Assembly: GCA_025210295.1 (NCBI GenBank)
Contig: JAOASC010000028.1
Location: 186,001 to 250,000, forward strand
DNA from: Flavobacteriales bacterium
Lineage (GTDB): Bacteria > Bacteroidota > Bacteroidia > Flavobacteriales_D > Parvicellaceae
DNA length: 64,000 nucleotides
Direction: 5' to 3'
This document shows positions 47,112-56,606 of the stretch, piece by piece. Numbering within the stretch: position 1 is the first letter of the stretch; every line of letters begins with the position of its first letter. The position numbers and the translations under genes are program-made. Below the pieces are notes generated by a model, which made no database searches, was not told the DNA's origin, and worked only from the letters and a program-made list of their open reading frames with translations.

Positions 47112-47166
47112 GAGAAGTCTTTTTGCTGTAGCGCTAAACGAATGCTTTTCATTTGTAAATTTCATT

Positions 47167-47988
47167 ATGGAATTTAAAAAAGTAACTGAGCAATCCTCAA
47201 ATTATCAAGACTTAGACAAAATGTCTACAATTGAATTAATAGAAAACATCAATAAAGAAGACCAAACAGTCGCATTTGCAGTTGAAAAAGAAAAGCTAAA
47301 AATTGAAAAATTGGTTAATGCGATTGTAAAGAAAATGAGAGGTGGTGGAAGATTGTTCTATATGGGAGCAGGGACAAGTGGAAGGTTAGGAGTTGTTGAT
47401 GCTTCAGAATGCCCTCCAACTTTTGGTGTGGACCATGGTCTTGTTGTTGGATTAATTGCTGGAGGCGATAAAGCCATTCGAAAAGCAGTTGAGTTTGCTG
47501 AAGATAGTGTCAATCAAGGATGGGAGGATCTAAAAGCATACAATATTTCAACGAATGATGTTGTTATTGGAATTGCTGCTTCAGGGACTACTCCTTATGT
47601 TATTGGAGCTATGGAAGCCTGTAAATCAAATAATATTCTTACGGGAAGCATAACTTGCAACCCTAATAGTCCTATTGATTTATTAGCTGATTTTCCTGTT
47701 TGTCCAGAAGTTGGACCAGAGTTCGTTACAGGGAGCACAAGAATGAAATCTGGAACTGCTCAAAAAATGGTCTTAAACATGATCTCTACTACTGTAATGA
47801 TAAAATTAGGGAAGGTGAAAGGGAATAAAATGGTAGATATGCAACTAAGTAATGATAAACTCGTAGATAGAGGTACAAAGATGGTTGCACAAGGAGCAGA
47901 TGTAGATTATAAGACGGCAAAAACATTATTAATAAAATATGGAAGTGTAAGAAAGGCGATTGATTTTTATAAAAAATCGCTAGGATAA
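47167..47988 (+). CDS. murQ: N-acetylmuramic acid 6-phosphate etherase
   Basis: 273 aa from MEFKKVTEQSSNYQDLDKMS; an upstream TTG frame overlaps the previous gene and is not used. Cleaves the lactyl ether of MurNAc-6-P in peptidoglycan recycling. SIS-domain sugar site GRLFYMGAGTSGRLGVVDASE near 60-80, the catalytic Glu in ASECPPTFG, AGGDKAIRKAVE near 99, GIAASGTTPYVIGA near 137 and STRMKSGTAQKMVLNM near 190. Slightly shorter than E. coli MurQ (298 aa), missing part of the C-terminal lid. Confidence 0.95.
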   Translation: MEFKKVTEQSSNYQDLDKMSTIELIENINKEDQTVAFAVEKEKLKIEKLVNAIVKKMRGGGRLFYMGAGTSGRLGVVDASECPPTFGVDHGLVVGLIAGGDKAIRKAVEFAEDSVNQGWEDLKAYNISTNDVVIGIAASGTTPYVIGAMEACKSNNILTGSITCNPNSPIDLLADFPVCPEVGPEFVTGSTRMKSGTAQKMVLNMISTTVMIKLGKVKGNKMVDMQLSNDKLVDRGTKMVAQGADVDYKTAKTLLIKYGSVRKAIDFYKKSLG

Positions 47989-48043
47989 GCTAAAAAAGAC
48001 TACATTTGATTGGTGTAATTCCTTAAAAATCAAATGTTTGAAA

Positions 48044-49570
48044 ATGAAGCATATTATTTTAATTTTACTTGTTTTGCCAAATTTTATTTGGTCTCAAGGG
48101 TCGGAAATTAGATTAGATTCTATTTTTGAGAAAAGCATCGAATCTTGGAATATTCCAGGGATGTCTGTTGGTATTGTAAAGAACGATTCTGTTGTATTGT
48201 TAAAAGGGTATGGAGTTACAGATGTAACGAATCCGAGAAAAGTTGATGGCAATACAGTGTTTGCTATAGCTTCGAACACCAAAACGTTTACAGCTACTGC
48301 ATTGAGCTTATTGGTAGCTGAAGGTAGAATAGATTGGGATGATAAGGTGGAAGATTATTTACCTTATTTTCAATTGTATGATCCTTATGTGACGCATGCT
48401 ATGACCATTCGTGATTTGTTATGCCATAGAAGTGGCTTAGAGACTTTTAGTGGTGATTTAATTTGGTATGGCTCTAGTTATACGAGGAAAGAAGTGATAA
48501 AACGAGCTAAATATCTAAAGCCAAGATACGATTTTAGGACTCAATTTGGATATTCTAATATTATGTATATCGCAGCTGGTGAAACGTTTAAGGCAGTTAG
48601 CGATACCTCTTGGGAAGATTTTATTCATGAGCGATTTTTAAAACCTTTAGGTATGACCCGTACTTATTTTTCTATAGAAGACCTAAAAGAGTTGGGAAAT
48701 GTGGCAATGCCACATAATGAAATAGGAGGGAAGAATTTTAATATTGGTTATTTGAATTGGGATAATATAGGTGCAGCTGGTTGTATGAATTCTTCTGCTA
48801 GAGATATGTGTAATTGGCTCCAACTTCAATTGAATAATGGAGAATATATAGGAAAACGTATCATTAATGAAACAGAATTGTTAGAAACAAGAGTTCCACA
48901 TATTAATAAGAGAATAGGAAAGGGAAGTCAAGCAATATGGCCTTCAAAGCACTTTGATGCTTATGGTTTAGGGGTAGAAATGATGGATTATAAAGGGTAC
49001 CAAATTTTTATGCATGGAGGCGGTGCTGATGGAATGATCTCTAGAACTGTTTTTGTGCCTGAGTTAGATTTTGGATTTGTAATCTTAACTAACAATTCTA
49101 ATTCTTTACCCTATGCTTTAATGTATACAATATTAGACGAGTATATAGGAGTGGATAAAAAACATGATTGGGCAGATATGTTTTTGGAGTTTAAGACCAG
49201 TAGGGAAGATAGAACCAAAAGGTTGGATTATGCCAATGAGCAGAAAAGAGTCCCTAATACAACAACAACTTTACCATTGGAAAAATATACAGGGATGTAC
49301 CATTCAGAAGTTTATGGAGATGTTGAAGTTAAAATTAGTCATGATAAGTTGGTTGTTCAGTTTACAAAGACTTCTATATTTAAAGGGTATTTGACACATT
49401 GGCACTATAACACCTTTCAGATAGAAATGAAAAAAGTCCCGTCATTAAGAAAGGGAAAATGTAGTTTTATTATTGATGAAATGGGAGAAGTAGAGGAGAT
49501 GAGAATTGATATTCCCAACCCTGATTTTAATTTTAGAGAATTAAAACTTAAGAAAGTTAAGCGTAAATAA
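48044..49570 (+). CDS. Secreted serine hydrolase of the beta-lactamase/PBP4* class
   Basis: About 508 aa from MKHIILILLVLPNFIWSQ-type signal peptide. The class C fold has the nucleophile motif SNTK in FAIASNTKTFTATALSLL near 78, YSN in FGYSNIMYIAAGE near 170 and the late FMHGGGADGMISRT (H-G-G replacing KTG). The last about 110 residues resemble DUF3471 (LEKYTGMYHSEVYGDVEVK). Substrate unknown: esterase, D-aminopeptidase or transpeptidase-like. TACATTTG at 48001-48008 may be its -7 box. Confidence 0.9.
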   Translation: MKHIILILLVLPNFIWSQGSEIRLDSIFEKSIESWNIPGMSVGIVKNDSVVLLKGYGVTDVTNPRKVDGNTVFAIASNTKTFTATALSLLVAEGRIDWDDKVEDYLPYFQLYDPYVTHAMTIRDLLCHRSGLETFSGDLIWYGSSYTRKEVIKRAKYLKPRYDFRTQFGYSNIMYIAAGETFKAVSDTSWEDFIHERFLKPLGMTRTYFSIEDLKELGNVAMPHNEIGGKNFNIGYLNWDNIGAAGCMNSSARDMCNWLQLQLNNGEYIGKRIINETELLETRVPHINKRIGKGSQAIWPSKHFDAYGLGVEMMDYKGYQIFMHGGGADGMISRTVFVPELDFGFVILTNNSNSLPYALMYTILDEYIGVDKKHDWADMFLEFKTSREDRTKRLDYANEQKRVPNTTTTLPLEKYTGMYHSEVYGDVEVKISHDKLVVQFTKTSIFKGYLTHWHYNTFQIEMKKVPSLRKGKCSFIIDEMGEVEEMRIDIPNPDFNFRELKLKKVKRK

Positions 49571-49606
49571 TGGGGCAACTTATTGGATTTAGTACGTTAG
49601 TGCTAT

Positions 49607-50173
49607 ATGAAAAGGTTATTGATTTTATTTTTTGTTCTTTTACTAGGCAGTCAAACTGGAATTACTCAAAGTCTTAATAAATTTTCACTACAATTTTTAG
49701 GGAGTACCTATAGTCCATGGACATTAGGGTATGAGAGAAGTATATTGAGAAGTAAACCGAATATTATAGCTGGTATTGGTGTTGGGGTGTGGAAATCGAA
49801 ACATAAAACGTATGTCAGTGGAACGTATCCATGGGAATATAAAAGTTCTCCTGTATTTTTTCATCATTCCATTTATTGCAAATATGTAGTGCCATTAAGT
49901 AACAATTTTAAGCCGCATGTTTCCATAGGGAGTGTATATTCGAAGTTGGTTAATAAAAATAAGGTAGGAGATGAATGGAAGCATATACATAGACTTCAGG
50001 AATATTCTCCAATAGTGCCATCTATTTTTGTAAATGTAGGAATGACTTATTATTGGAATAAAAGATTGGGGATAAATTTAGATTTTTATAGCTATAAGGA
50101 GTATCAGAATATAGATATAGCAATGGGAGATGTCATATTATTTGCTGGAGGAGGAATAGTCTACAGCTTTTAA
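49607..50173 (+). CDS. Probable outer-membrane beta-barrel protein
   Basis: 188 aa with signal peptide MKRLLILFFVLLLGSQTGITQ. The mature part alternates polar and apolar residues with many Tyr/Phe/Trp and ends in GGGIVYSF, a typical barrel C-terminus. Opening segment LQFLGSTYSPWTLGYERSIL resembles the GYER start of small Bacteroidota porin-like proteins, including the one at 56607-57200. Function unknown. Confidence 0.7.
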   Translation: MKRLLILFFVLLLGSQTGITQSLNKFSLQFLGSTYSPWTLGYERSILRSKPNIIAGIGVGVWKSKHKTYVSGTYPWEYKSSPVFFHHSIYCKYVVPLSNNFKPHVSIGSVYSKLVNKNKVGDEWKHIHRLQEYSPIVPSIFVNVGMTYYWNKRLGINLDFYSYKEYQNIDIAMGDVILFAGGGIVYSF

Positions 50174-50216
50174 AAGAATAAAATAGCGAGAACTTTTAAG
50201 AAAGTTGATTCAATAA

Positions 50217-50248
50217 AAAAAGCTGTTACCAAACGGTAACAGCTTTTT
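50217..50248. terminator. Two-way terminator
   Basis: Perfect 14-base arms AAAAAGCTGTTACC (50217-50230) and GGTAACAGCTTTTT (50235-50248) with loop AAAC, between the convergent barrel gene and rpmH. Confidence 0.9.
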
Positions 50249-50270
50249 GATGTAATATTCAATTACTTAA

Positions 50271-50432
50271 TTATCTTTTAGCACGTGGCTCACAAGAAAC
50301 ACTTACTTTCTTTCTTCCTTTTCTTCTTCTTGCGTTAATCACTTTTCTTCCGTTTTTAGTCGCCATTCTTGATCTAAATCCGTGCTTGTTTTTTCTCTTT
50401 CTGTTCGATGGTTGAAACGTTCTTTTGCTCAT
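50271..50432 (-). CDS. rpmH: 50S ribosomal protein L34
   Basis: 53 aa, easily missed because of its size. Sequence starts [20 protein letters not shown] and continues [20 protein letters not shown], the invariant L34 signature, with a short Bacteroidota-type tail [16 protein letters not shown] at 50432, TAA at 50271-50273. It stands alone here, away from rnpA, dnaA and yidC. Confidence 0.97.
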   Translation of the reverse strand: MSKRTFQPSNRKRKNKHGFRSRMATKNGRKVINARRRKGRKKVSVSCEPRAKR

Positions 50433-50536
50433 TTTAAAATCTATTTTACCTTTCGGTTATGCTTGTTGTTCTAATGTTCTTATAAATTCGGTCTGCAAAT
50501 ATATAAGATTAATTTTTATTTACAAAATAAAGTTAG

Positions 50537-51415
50537 CTACTTGTTTAATTTTGTTGCATTCATAGTGTTCATTAATAAGGAAGATATCGTCATTGGTCCA
50601 ACTCCACCTGGAACAGGGGTAATATAGGATGCTTTCTTTTCAACTTCATCAAACTTAACATCACCAACTAGTCGATACCCATTCTTTTTATTTTCGTCTG
50701 GAATTCTTGTAATTCCTACATCAATAATTACCACATCATCTTTAACCATATCAGCAGTTAAGAACTCTGGTTTTCCAAGAGCAATGATAATAATGTCAGC
50801 TTGAAGGCATAATTCTTTTAAGTTTTTGGTTCTACTATGTGTTAATGTTACTGTTGCATTACCAGGATAATAATTACGTCCCATTAAAATACTCATAGGT
50901 GAACCAACAATATGACTACGACCAATTACCACACAATGTTTTCCTACTGTATCAACCTTATAACGCTTTATAATTTCGAGAATACCATTGGGAGTGGCAG
51001 GTAAGAATGTTTTTAGACCTAATGCCATTCTTCCAACATTTTGTGGGTGAAATCCATCTACATCTTTTTTGGGATTAATCGACTGAATTATTTTTTGCTC
51101 GTTAATGTGTTTGGGTAATGGAAGTTGTACGATAAAACCATCAACATTGATGTCATCATTTAGTTTATGAATTTCTGAAATTAACTCTTTTTCAGTTGTG
51201 ATTTCTGGTAGTTTAACAAGTGTTGAATTAAAACCAATTCGTTCGCATGCTTTAACTTTGGCATTGACATAAGTAACACTCGCTCCATCATCGCCAACTA
51301 AAATAGCCGCTAAATGAGGTGTTTTTTTACCTTTTTCTTTTCTTTTTATTACTTCTTCTTTTAGTTCATCTTGAATGTCTAAAGAAACTTTTTTACCATC
51401 TAATATAGTTGCCAT
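50537..51415 (-). CDS. folD: Methylenetetrahydrofolate dehydrogenase/cyclohydrolase
   Basis: About 292 aa from [18 protein letters not shown]; a longer frame begins at TTG and is not needed. Bifunctional one-carbon enzyme. Substrate/catalytic segment [15 protein letters not shown] near 50 with the Lys, [15 protein letters not shown] near 97, the NAD(P) site [19 protein letters not shown] near 165 and [19 protein letters not shown] near 270. Single gene on its strand. Confidence 0.97.
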   Translation of the reverse strand: MATILDGKKVSLDIQDELKEEVIKRKEKGKKTPHLAAILVGDDGASVTYVNAKVKACERIGFNSTLVKLPEITTEKELISEIHKLNDDINVDGFIVQLPLPKHINEQKIIQSINPKKDVDGFHPQNVGRMALGLKTFLPATPNGILEIIKRYKVDTVGKHCVVIGRSHIVGSPMSILMGRNYYPGNATVTLTHSRTKNLKELCLQADIIIIALGKPEFLTADMVKDDVVIIDVGITRIPDENKKNGYRLVGDVKFDEVEKKASYITPVPGGVGPMTISSLLMNTMNATKLNK

Positions 51416-51576
51416 TTTAATACGTATTGAAATCTCTTGCAAAGGTAGGAAAAACAGATAGATAAATAAGGGGGAATCCCTTTGAAAAATAAGCTGTTTT
51501 TGTTATAATTTGATTAAGAAATAATATTGTGGCAAATTATTTGTTATGTTTACATCAATAAAAAAAGATAAGGATT

Positions 51577-52335
51577 ATGAAAAAGATATGGTTTGGTATT
51601 TCAGTGTTGTCATTAGGAGTTGTTTTAAATTCTTGTGATACATTAACAGATGTAGCTCAAACAGTCGCAGAAGGGGTTACTACAGAGGGAGGAACAGCTG
51701 CTGTCCCAGCTTTAACTAATGCAGAAGTAATTTCAGGATTAAAAGAAGCATTATCAGTTGGAATTAAAAATGGAGCAGATAAGGCATCTATGGTAGATGG
51801 TTTTATGAATAATGCTAAAATAAAATTACCTTTTCCAGAGGAAGCGATTGTTGTAAAAGATAAAGCACTCGAATTAGGTTTAAATGGACAGGTTGATAAA
51901 TTTGAACTAACATTAAATAGAGCAGCAGAGGAAGCTTCTAAAACCGCTGCACCTATTTTTGTAGATGCCATTAAAAATATGTCTATTGCAGATGGATTTG
52001 CTATTTTAAATGGTGGTGATGGCGCTGCGACACAATATTTAAGAGATAATACAACTTCAAAGCTGGTAACGGCATTTAGTCCGAAAGTGGCAGAAGCAAC
52101 CGATAAAGTACAATTAACTAAATATTGGTCTCCATTGACTAATGCCTATAATAAAACAACTATTCTTACAGGAAAGCCAAAGGTAAATACAGATTTGAAT
52201 CAATACGTTACTGATCGAGCAATTACTGGACTGTTTACATTGGTAGAAGAAGAAGAAGGGAAAATAAGAAAAGATCCTATCGCTAGGGTTTCAGATATTC
52301 TAAAGAAAGTATTTGGCTCTTTAGATGGAAAGTAA
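51577..52335 (+). CDS. DUF4197 lipoprotein
   Basis: 252 aa. Lipobox VLNSCDTL near residue 20. The mature helical protein matches DUF4197: ISGLKEALSVGIKNGADKAS near 48, GVKIKLPFPEE-like NAKIKLPFPEEAIVVKDKAL near 75, MSIADGFAILNGGDGAATQYLRD near 137 and YWSPLTNAYNK. Periplasmic or outer-membrane, function unknown. Confidence 0.88.
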   Translation: MKKIWFGISVLSLGVVLNSCDTLTDVAQTVAEGVTTEGGTAAVPALTNAEVISGLKEALSVGIKNGADKASMVDGFMNNAKIKLPFPEEAIVVKDKALELGLNGQVDKFELTLNRAAEEASKTAAPIFVDAIKNMSIADGFAILNGGDGAATQYLRDNTTSKLVTAFSPKVAEATDKVQLTKYWSPLTNAYNKTTILTGKPKVNTDLNQYVTDRAITGLFTLVEEEEGKIRKDPIARVSDILKKVFGSLDGK

Positions 52336-52358
52336 GCGCTGAATTAATAATTATATGT

Positions 52359-52395
52359 AAAGCACCAACTAATCAATGATTGTTGGTGCTTTTTT
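52359..52395. terminator. Two-way terminator
   Basis: Perfect 11-base arms AAAGCACCAAC (52359-52369) and GTTGGTGCTTT (52382-52392) plus a T-run, between the convergent DUF4197 and lolD genes; the right end reaches the lolD stop codon. Confidence 0.88.
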
Positions 52396-53047
52396 ATTCT
52401 ATAATTTTACCATCTTTCATGGTTAATTTTCTATCTGCCATTTCAGCTAACTCTTCATTATGTGTTACAATTACAAAGGTTTGATTAAACTCATTCCTTA
52501 AATCGAAGAATAACTGATGTAGTTCTCTAGCATTTTTAGAATCTAAGTTTCCACTAGGTTCATCAGCTAAAATAAGTTGAGGGTCGTTGATTAATGCTCT
52601 TGCAACACTTACTCGTTGTTGCTCTCCACCAGAAAGTTGACTAGGTTTATGGTCAGCTCGTTGTTCTAGTCCTAGGCGTTTAAGAAGTGCTAGGGCCTTT
52701 TCTTGAGTTTCTTTTTTATTTTTTTTAGCTAAAAAAGCAGGTATACAGACGTTTTCAAGTGCTGTAAATTCAGGTAGTAAATGATGAAATTGAAAAATAA
52801 AGCCAATATTTTGATTTCTAAAATTCGCTAGCTCTTTTTTATTCAATTGAGATAACTCTTGCTGTTCAAAAATAATTTGACCACTGTCGGGAATATCTAA
52901 AGTTCCCAATATTTGCAGAAAAGTAGTTTTTCCAGCACCAGAAGAACCAACAATAGAAACAATTTCCCCTTTTTGGATCTCAATGTCAACGCCTTTTAAT
53001 ACTTCTAATGCTCCAAAAAACTTTTTTATGTTTTGTGTTTTTATCAT
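52394..53047 (-). CDS. lolD: ABC transporter ATP-binding protein, LolD/MacB type
   Basis: 217 aa. Walker [16 protein letters not shown] near 33, the LolD-family [21 protein letters not shown] near 86, signature [15 protein letters not shown] near 138, Walker [13 protein letters not shown] near 158 and H-loop [11 protein letters not shown]. Likely powers lipoprotein release from the inner membrane with LolCE-type partners encoded elsewhere. The many lipoproteins here fit that role. Confidence 0.9.
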   Translation of the reverse strand: MIKTQNIKKFFGALEVLKGVDIEIQKGEIVSIVGSSGAGKTTFLQILGTLDIPDSGQIIFEQQELSQLNKKELANFRNQNIGFIFQFHHLLPEFTALENVCIPAFLAKKNKKETQEKALALLKRLGLEQRADHKPSQLSGGEQQRVSVARALINDPQLILADEPSGNLDSKNARELHQLFFDLRNEFNQTFVIVTHNEELAEMADRKLTMKDGKIIE

Positions 53048-53079
53048 TTGTAGTACGAAGTTAAAGTTTTGCTCTAAAA

Positions 53080-54156
53080 TTAGAATGAAAAACCTAAAGA
53101 ATTTAAGCTTGACTTTAATTGTTCTTTTAGATTGGAATCGACTTGGTAGGGTAAATGTTTAAATTGGGAGTCATGGATTAACTCTTGCAATTGCTCCTGA
53201 GAACAATAACCAATGTTGTAATTTTGGAAATAATATTTTGCAAGATACTCCTGTTCTGTTTGTCCATTTGTAGGGACAAAAAATACTGGCTTTTGTAAAA
53301 TGGATAGATCCATAATAGAAGAGTAACCAGGCCTACATATTATTTTTTCGGATAAACTCACTAATTCAAGAAATAGCGTAGAGGGTAGATGAGGAAAATA
53401 ATCTATATTATGCAATTTTATTTGTGCTTTTTTTAATGGTGTTCCCCCTATTATAGCACATTTTTCATCGATTTTGTTAAAATAGCTGATAACCTCTTGT
53501 TCAAAGAGAGACCTTTGAGGTTCAGGGCCAGAAATAATAGCGAGGTATTTATACTCGCTTTTTAAGGAAACAATAGGAGCAGAAAACCTAGAAAGTGCTC
53601 CAATGTATTGATATTTTTTGTGTTTACTGTTGACTTGACTTAATTTACCAGCTAGAGAAAACTGTCGATTAGAAGAGTCAGGAATCCAGCATTGGTCGTA
53701 TTTGCTAATGTATTGCTGATGTAATTGGTAGAGTAGACGATCAATTCCTAGTGGAGCTTGAATATTAATTTGATGGGTAATATATATTGAGGGAACTTTT
53801 GAAGCGTATAAGCCAAAACGATTATCAGAAATAATTAAATCAAATTGGTATTTGTTTATCAATTTTTTGAGTTGTCTATTTTCTGAATGAATGTTTCTAA
53901 TTATTTTGGGGATTTGCACTCCCATTTTAAGAGCCATTTTACCGGAAGTGGGGTAAGATATGTTGTAGCCTTTAAAATCAATATATTCAACTTGTTGAAC
54001 TTCATTCATTAAAAGCTGTTTTTGCTCTTTGTTAACTCCAAGCCAAATTAATCCTCCCAAATTTTGAAGCGCTTTTATAAGAGGTATACATCTTGTCGTG
54101 TGTCCAAGCCCCCAGTCTAAGGGGGAAATGAATATTTTAATTTTCGATTTTGACAT
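53080..54156 (-). CDS. MurG-like glycosyltransferase (GT-B fold)
   Basis: 358 aa. Opens with [21 protein letters not shown], the GLGH-T-R motif of the Glyco_trans_1_3 group; [20 protein letters not shown] lies near 110 and the nucleotide-sugar side has [14 protein letters not shown] near 205 and [23 protein letters not shown] near 290. Acceptor and donor are unknown. It lies between lolD and the lipoprotein array on the same strand, with a terminator upstream. Confidence 0.88.
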   Translation of the reverse strand: MSKSKIKIFISPLDWGLGHTTRCIPLIKALQNLGGLIWLGVNKEQKQLLMNEVQQVEYIDFKGYNISYPTSGKMALKMGVQIPKIIRNIHSENRQLKKLINKYQFDLIISDNRFGLYASKVPSIYITHQINIQAPLGIDRLLYQLHQQYISKYDQCWIPDSSNRQFSLAGKLSQVNSKHKKYQYIGALSRFSAPIVSLKSEYKYLAIISGPEPQRSLFEQEVISYFNKIDEKCAIIGGTPLKKAQIKLHNIDYFPHLPSTLFLELVSLSEKIICRPGYSSIMDLSILQKPVFFVPTNGQTEQEYLAKYYFQNYNIGYCSQEQLQELIHDSQFKHLPYQVDSNLKEQLKSSLNSLGFSF

Positions 54157-54171
54157 TTGATTTTAATCCAC

Positions 54172-54208
54172 AAAAAAGCCAAAATATAATGATAAATATT
54201 TTGGCTTT
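54172..54208 (-). terminator. Terminator of the lipoprotein array
   Basis: Perfect 13-base arms AAAGCCAAAATAT (54175-54187) and ATATTTTGGCTTT (54196-54208). On the minus strand the stem is followed by a T-run (54177-54172). It lies 22 bases past the stop of the last array gene. Confidence 0.85.
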
Positions 54209-54229
54209 CTAAATCTATAATTGATGACT

Positions 54230-54790
54230 CTAGATTTCTTCTTTTAAAGAGTAATAGATAACCAATTGAGTCGTACCATTATTATCAGTAACTTCTAATT
54301 GTCCATCTTCTTCTCCGTTTCTAGCTTTACCAATGGCATTAAAAGTACCGCTAGCAATAAAATCATCAGCAGTACCAATATCAGAATCATATAATTCCCA
54401 TTCGTATGTTTTGTTTAATAATTTGATTGCTTCTGGAGCAGTCCATACAGCAGGTACGTTATGGTCTTGGTCTTCTTTAGTAGAACTTTCAAATAGCCAA
54501 TCTGCTGCCCCTTGCTCCTTTATTCTTAAAATTAAGTCTGCATTGGTAAAGGTTAGAAAATCCCAATCACTCCCTCCATCTTCTTCAGGATGATAACTGA
54601 TTTCATAACGTTCTGTATAGGCATACACACAGGATTGATCATCATAATCAATTGTAGCATCATAAAATGGCGAGTCAACGTCATAACAACCACCATTTTT
54701 GGTTGCTCTATTTAAATGAGGTTCCTCAACCTTTCTACAAGCTAGTAGAGAAATCAATACCAAGAATAATGTTAAAACTTTGAATGTCAT
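54230..54790 (-). CDS. Array lipoprotein 4 of 4 (paralogous family)
   Basis: 186 aa. Lipobox LLACRKVE near residue 17. Cys-bearing GGCYDVDSPFYDATIDYDDQSC (shown in idea only: C, DSP.Y, DD.SC) is followed by the family core YEISYHPEEDGGSDWD, NADLILRIKEQGAADWLFES, LLNKTYEWELYDSD and ASGTFNAI. Its N-terminus has lost the CTD motif present in the other three (CYD instead), and the C-terminus carries a longer GEEDGQLEV stretch. Most diverged and last in the array. Confidence 0.8.
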   Translation of the reverse strand: MTFKVLTLFLVLISLLACRKVEEPHLNRATKNGGCYDVDSPFYDATIDYDDQSCVYAYTERYEISYHPEEDGGSDWDFLTFTNADLILRIKEQGAADWLFESSTKEDQDHNVPAVWTAPEAIKLLNKTYEWELYDSDIGTADDFIASGTFNAIGKARNGEEDGQLEVTDNNGTTQLVIYYSLKEEI

Positions 54791-54798
54791 AAAGTGTT

Positions 54799-55359
54799 TT
54801 ATTGTAAATTAAAATAGATTTTTAGCTGGCTACCACCACTAACAGTTGTAATTGTATTATTGTCTAAGTCTGCTAAGGTGATAGGGTTAAAAGTTCCACT
54901 GCTAATAAAATCATCTGCAGTTCCATTATCATCATCATATAACTCCCATTCATAGGTTTTGTTTAATAGCTTTAATGGAGATGGAGCAGTCCATTCAGCA
55001 GGAACATTGTGAGCTTGGTCTTCTATTGTAGAACTTTCAAAACTCCAGTTACTAGTTCCTTGTTCCTTAATTCTTAAAATTAAGTCGGCATCAGTATAGA
55101 CTGTTGGATCCCAGTTACTGCTTCCATCCATTTCTGGGTGGTAAGTGATTTCGTATTTGGTAACCCTTGCATAAGTACATGATCCATCACTTTCTTCAGC
55201 ATCGGCATTATATAAAGGAGAATCGATATCTGTACAGCCTTTAACTTTAGGTACTACTGTTGGTTCAGGTTCTTCACTTTTTTTACATGCTCCAGCAAAT
55301 AAAACGGCACCACTTAGCGCAGTGATTGACAGTAGGTTGATAATTGTTGATTTATTCAT
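54799..55359 (-). CDS. Array lipoprotein 3 of 4 (paralogous family)
   Basis: 186 aa. Lipobox LFAGACKKS near residue 24. GCTDIDSPLYNADAEESDGSC motif region (GCTD...DGSC), then YEITYHPEMDGSSNWD, DADLILRIKEQGTSNWSFES, LLNKTYEWELYDDDNG and SSGTFNPITLADLDN, ending in QLKIYFNLQ. Nearly colinear with its neighbours. GCTD...DGSC is a widespread Bacteroidota surface motif; the remaining domain is not known to me. Confidence 0.82.
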   Translation of the reverse strand: MNKSTIINLLSITALSGAVLFAGACKKSEEPEPTVVPKVKGCTDIDSPLYNADAEESDGSCTYARVTKYEITYHPEMDGSSNWDPTVYTDADLILRIKEQGTSNWSFESSTIEDQAHNVPAEWTAPSPLKLLNKTYEWELYDDDNGTADDFISSGTFNPITLADLDNNTITTVSGGSQLKIYFNLQ

Positions 55360-55368
55360 AAACAGTAT

Positions 55369-55959
55369 TTATTGAATGAAGTAATAAATTTTTAATTGAG
55401 TCTCTAGCCCATTAGCGTCAGTATAGGTTGTGATAACTTCATTATCACTATTGGCTAAATCTTTAGGGTTAAAAGTGCCACTGGCCATCAATTCATCTCC
55501 GGTTAATGTTTCGTCATCAACCAATTCCCATTCATAATTTTTATTCTTTAAGACTTCGGCATTCGTTGCTGACCATTGAGCTGGATCGTTGTGATTATGG
55601 TTGTTTTTTACAGCTCCTTCAAATAACCAATCGTTTGCTCCTTGTTCTTTAATTCTAAAGATTAAATCAGCTTTGGTATTGATTAAGTTATCCCAATCGT
55701 TACCATCTTCATTAAATTCAGCATGATAAGTGATTTCATACATGGTTGTTTTCATGTATGTACATAGTGAGTTATTAGAAGTTGTAGCGTCAACATTAAA
55801 ATTAGCAGCGTTATAATCGGTGCATCCAATAATTTCTGTTGTCGTATTTCCACTGTTACCATTCCCATCAGTGTCGTCTTCCTTTTTACAAGAACTGGCT
55901 AAAGAAACTGCTCCAACAAGAAGAGAAGCAGAGATGAAATTTATTACTGCATTTTTCAT
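55369..55959 (-). CDS. Array lipoprotein 2 of 4 (paralogous family)
   Basis: 196 aa. Lipobox SLASSCKKED near residue 23 and a short Gly/Asn/Thr linker. GCTDYNAANF with a variant NSLC in place of DGSC, then YEITYHAEFNEDGNDWD, KADLIFRIKEQGANDWLFEG, VLKNKNYEWELVDDE and MASGTFNPKDLANSDN. Its ATG shares a base with the stop of the preceding gene (TAATG), indicating coupled translation. Confidence 0.82.
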   Translation of the reverse strand: MKNAVINFISASLLVGAVSLASSCKKEDDTDGNGNSGNTTTEIIGCTDYNAANFNVDATTSNNSLCTYMKTTMYEITYHAEFNEDGNDWDNLINTKADLIFRIKEQGANDWLFEGAVKNNHNHNDPAQWSATNAEVLKNKNYEWELVDDETLTGDELMASGTFNPKDLANSDNEVITTYTDANGLETQLKIYYFIQ

Positions 55960-56579
55960 TATTGTAAGGTATAGGTGATTTTTAATTGACTTCCTCCAGC
56001 TGTAGTAACAATACTTCCATTACTTGCTAATGTAATAGGGTTAAATGTCCCAGAAGAAATTAAGTCATCAGAACTGGTGGCATCATAATCGTACAATTCC
56101 CACTCATAGGTTTTATTCAATAGTTTGGTTGCAGAAGGTGCAGCCCAAGTAGCTGGAGCTGTAGGATCTTGATTAGTGATTTCATCTCCTTCAAATAAAT
56201 AATTACTTGAACCTTGTTCTTTAATTTTTAAAATTAAATCAGCTCGAGTTGAATTACCAAAACCATAATCCCAATCACTTCCTCCATCATCTGCTAAATG
56301 GTAGGTAATTTCATATCCAGAAGTGTAAGCATATTGACAGCTACCATCGTCAGTGTTTGCAGAAGCATTGTATAAAGGAGAGTCGATATCAGTACACCCA
56401 TTAACGGTATTGTTGTTTCCTCCATTGTTGTTTCCAGACCCGTTCCCATTGTTGTTGGTATTAGCGTTTCCTGTACTAATTGTTTCTGCTGGAGGATCTT
56501 CTTTTCTACAAGATTCAGCAGTGACTATTGTTAAGGCTAATAGGCCTAAAGTTCCTAATTGAATGAATTTATTTTTCAT
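55959..56579 (-). CDS. Array lipoprotein 1 of 4 (paralogous family)
   Basis: 206 aa, first of the four paralogues. Lipobox TAESCRKED near residue 23, then a long Asn/Gly linker (NANTNNNGNGSGNNNGGNNN) that would hold the domain off the membrane. GCTDIDSPLYNASANTDDG then SC, YEITYHLADDGGSDWD, RADLILKIKEQGSSNYLFEG, LLNKTYEWELYDYD and SSGTFNPITLASN, ending QLKITYTLQ. Confidence 0.82.
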   Translation of the reverse strand: MKNKFIQLGTLGLLALTIVTAESCRKEDPPAETISTGNANTNNNGNGSGNNNGGNNNTVNGCTDIDSPLYNASANTDDGSCQYAYTSGYEITYHLADDGGSDWDYGFGNSTRADLILKIKEQGSSNYLFEGDEITNQDPTAPATWAAPSATKLLNKTYEWELYDYDATSSDDLISSGTFNPITLASNGSIVTTAGGSQLKITYTLQ

Positions 56580-56606
56580 AATTGTGTAGTGTTGTGATGT
56601 AAGGTG

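Noticed and set aside
48003-48036. Inverted repeat CATTTGATT / AATCAAATG between murQ and the serine hydrolase
   Set aside because: A 16-base loop and no T-run make it a poor terminator, and there is no local regulator to suggest an operator; its left arm coincides with a TACATTTG promoter-like box.
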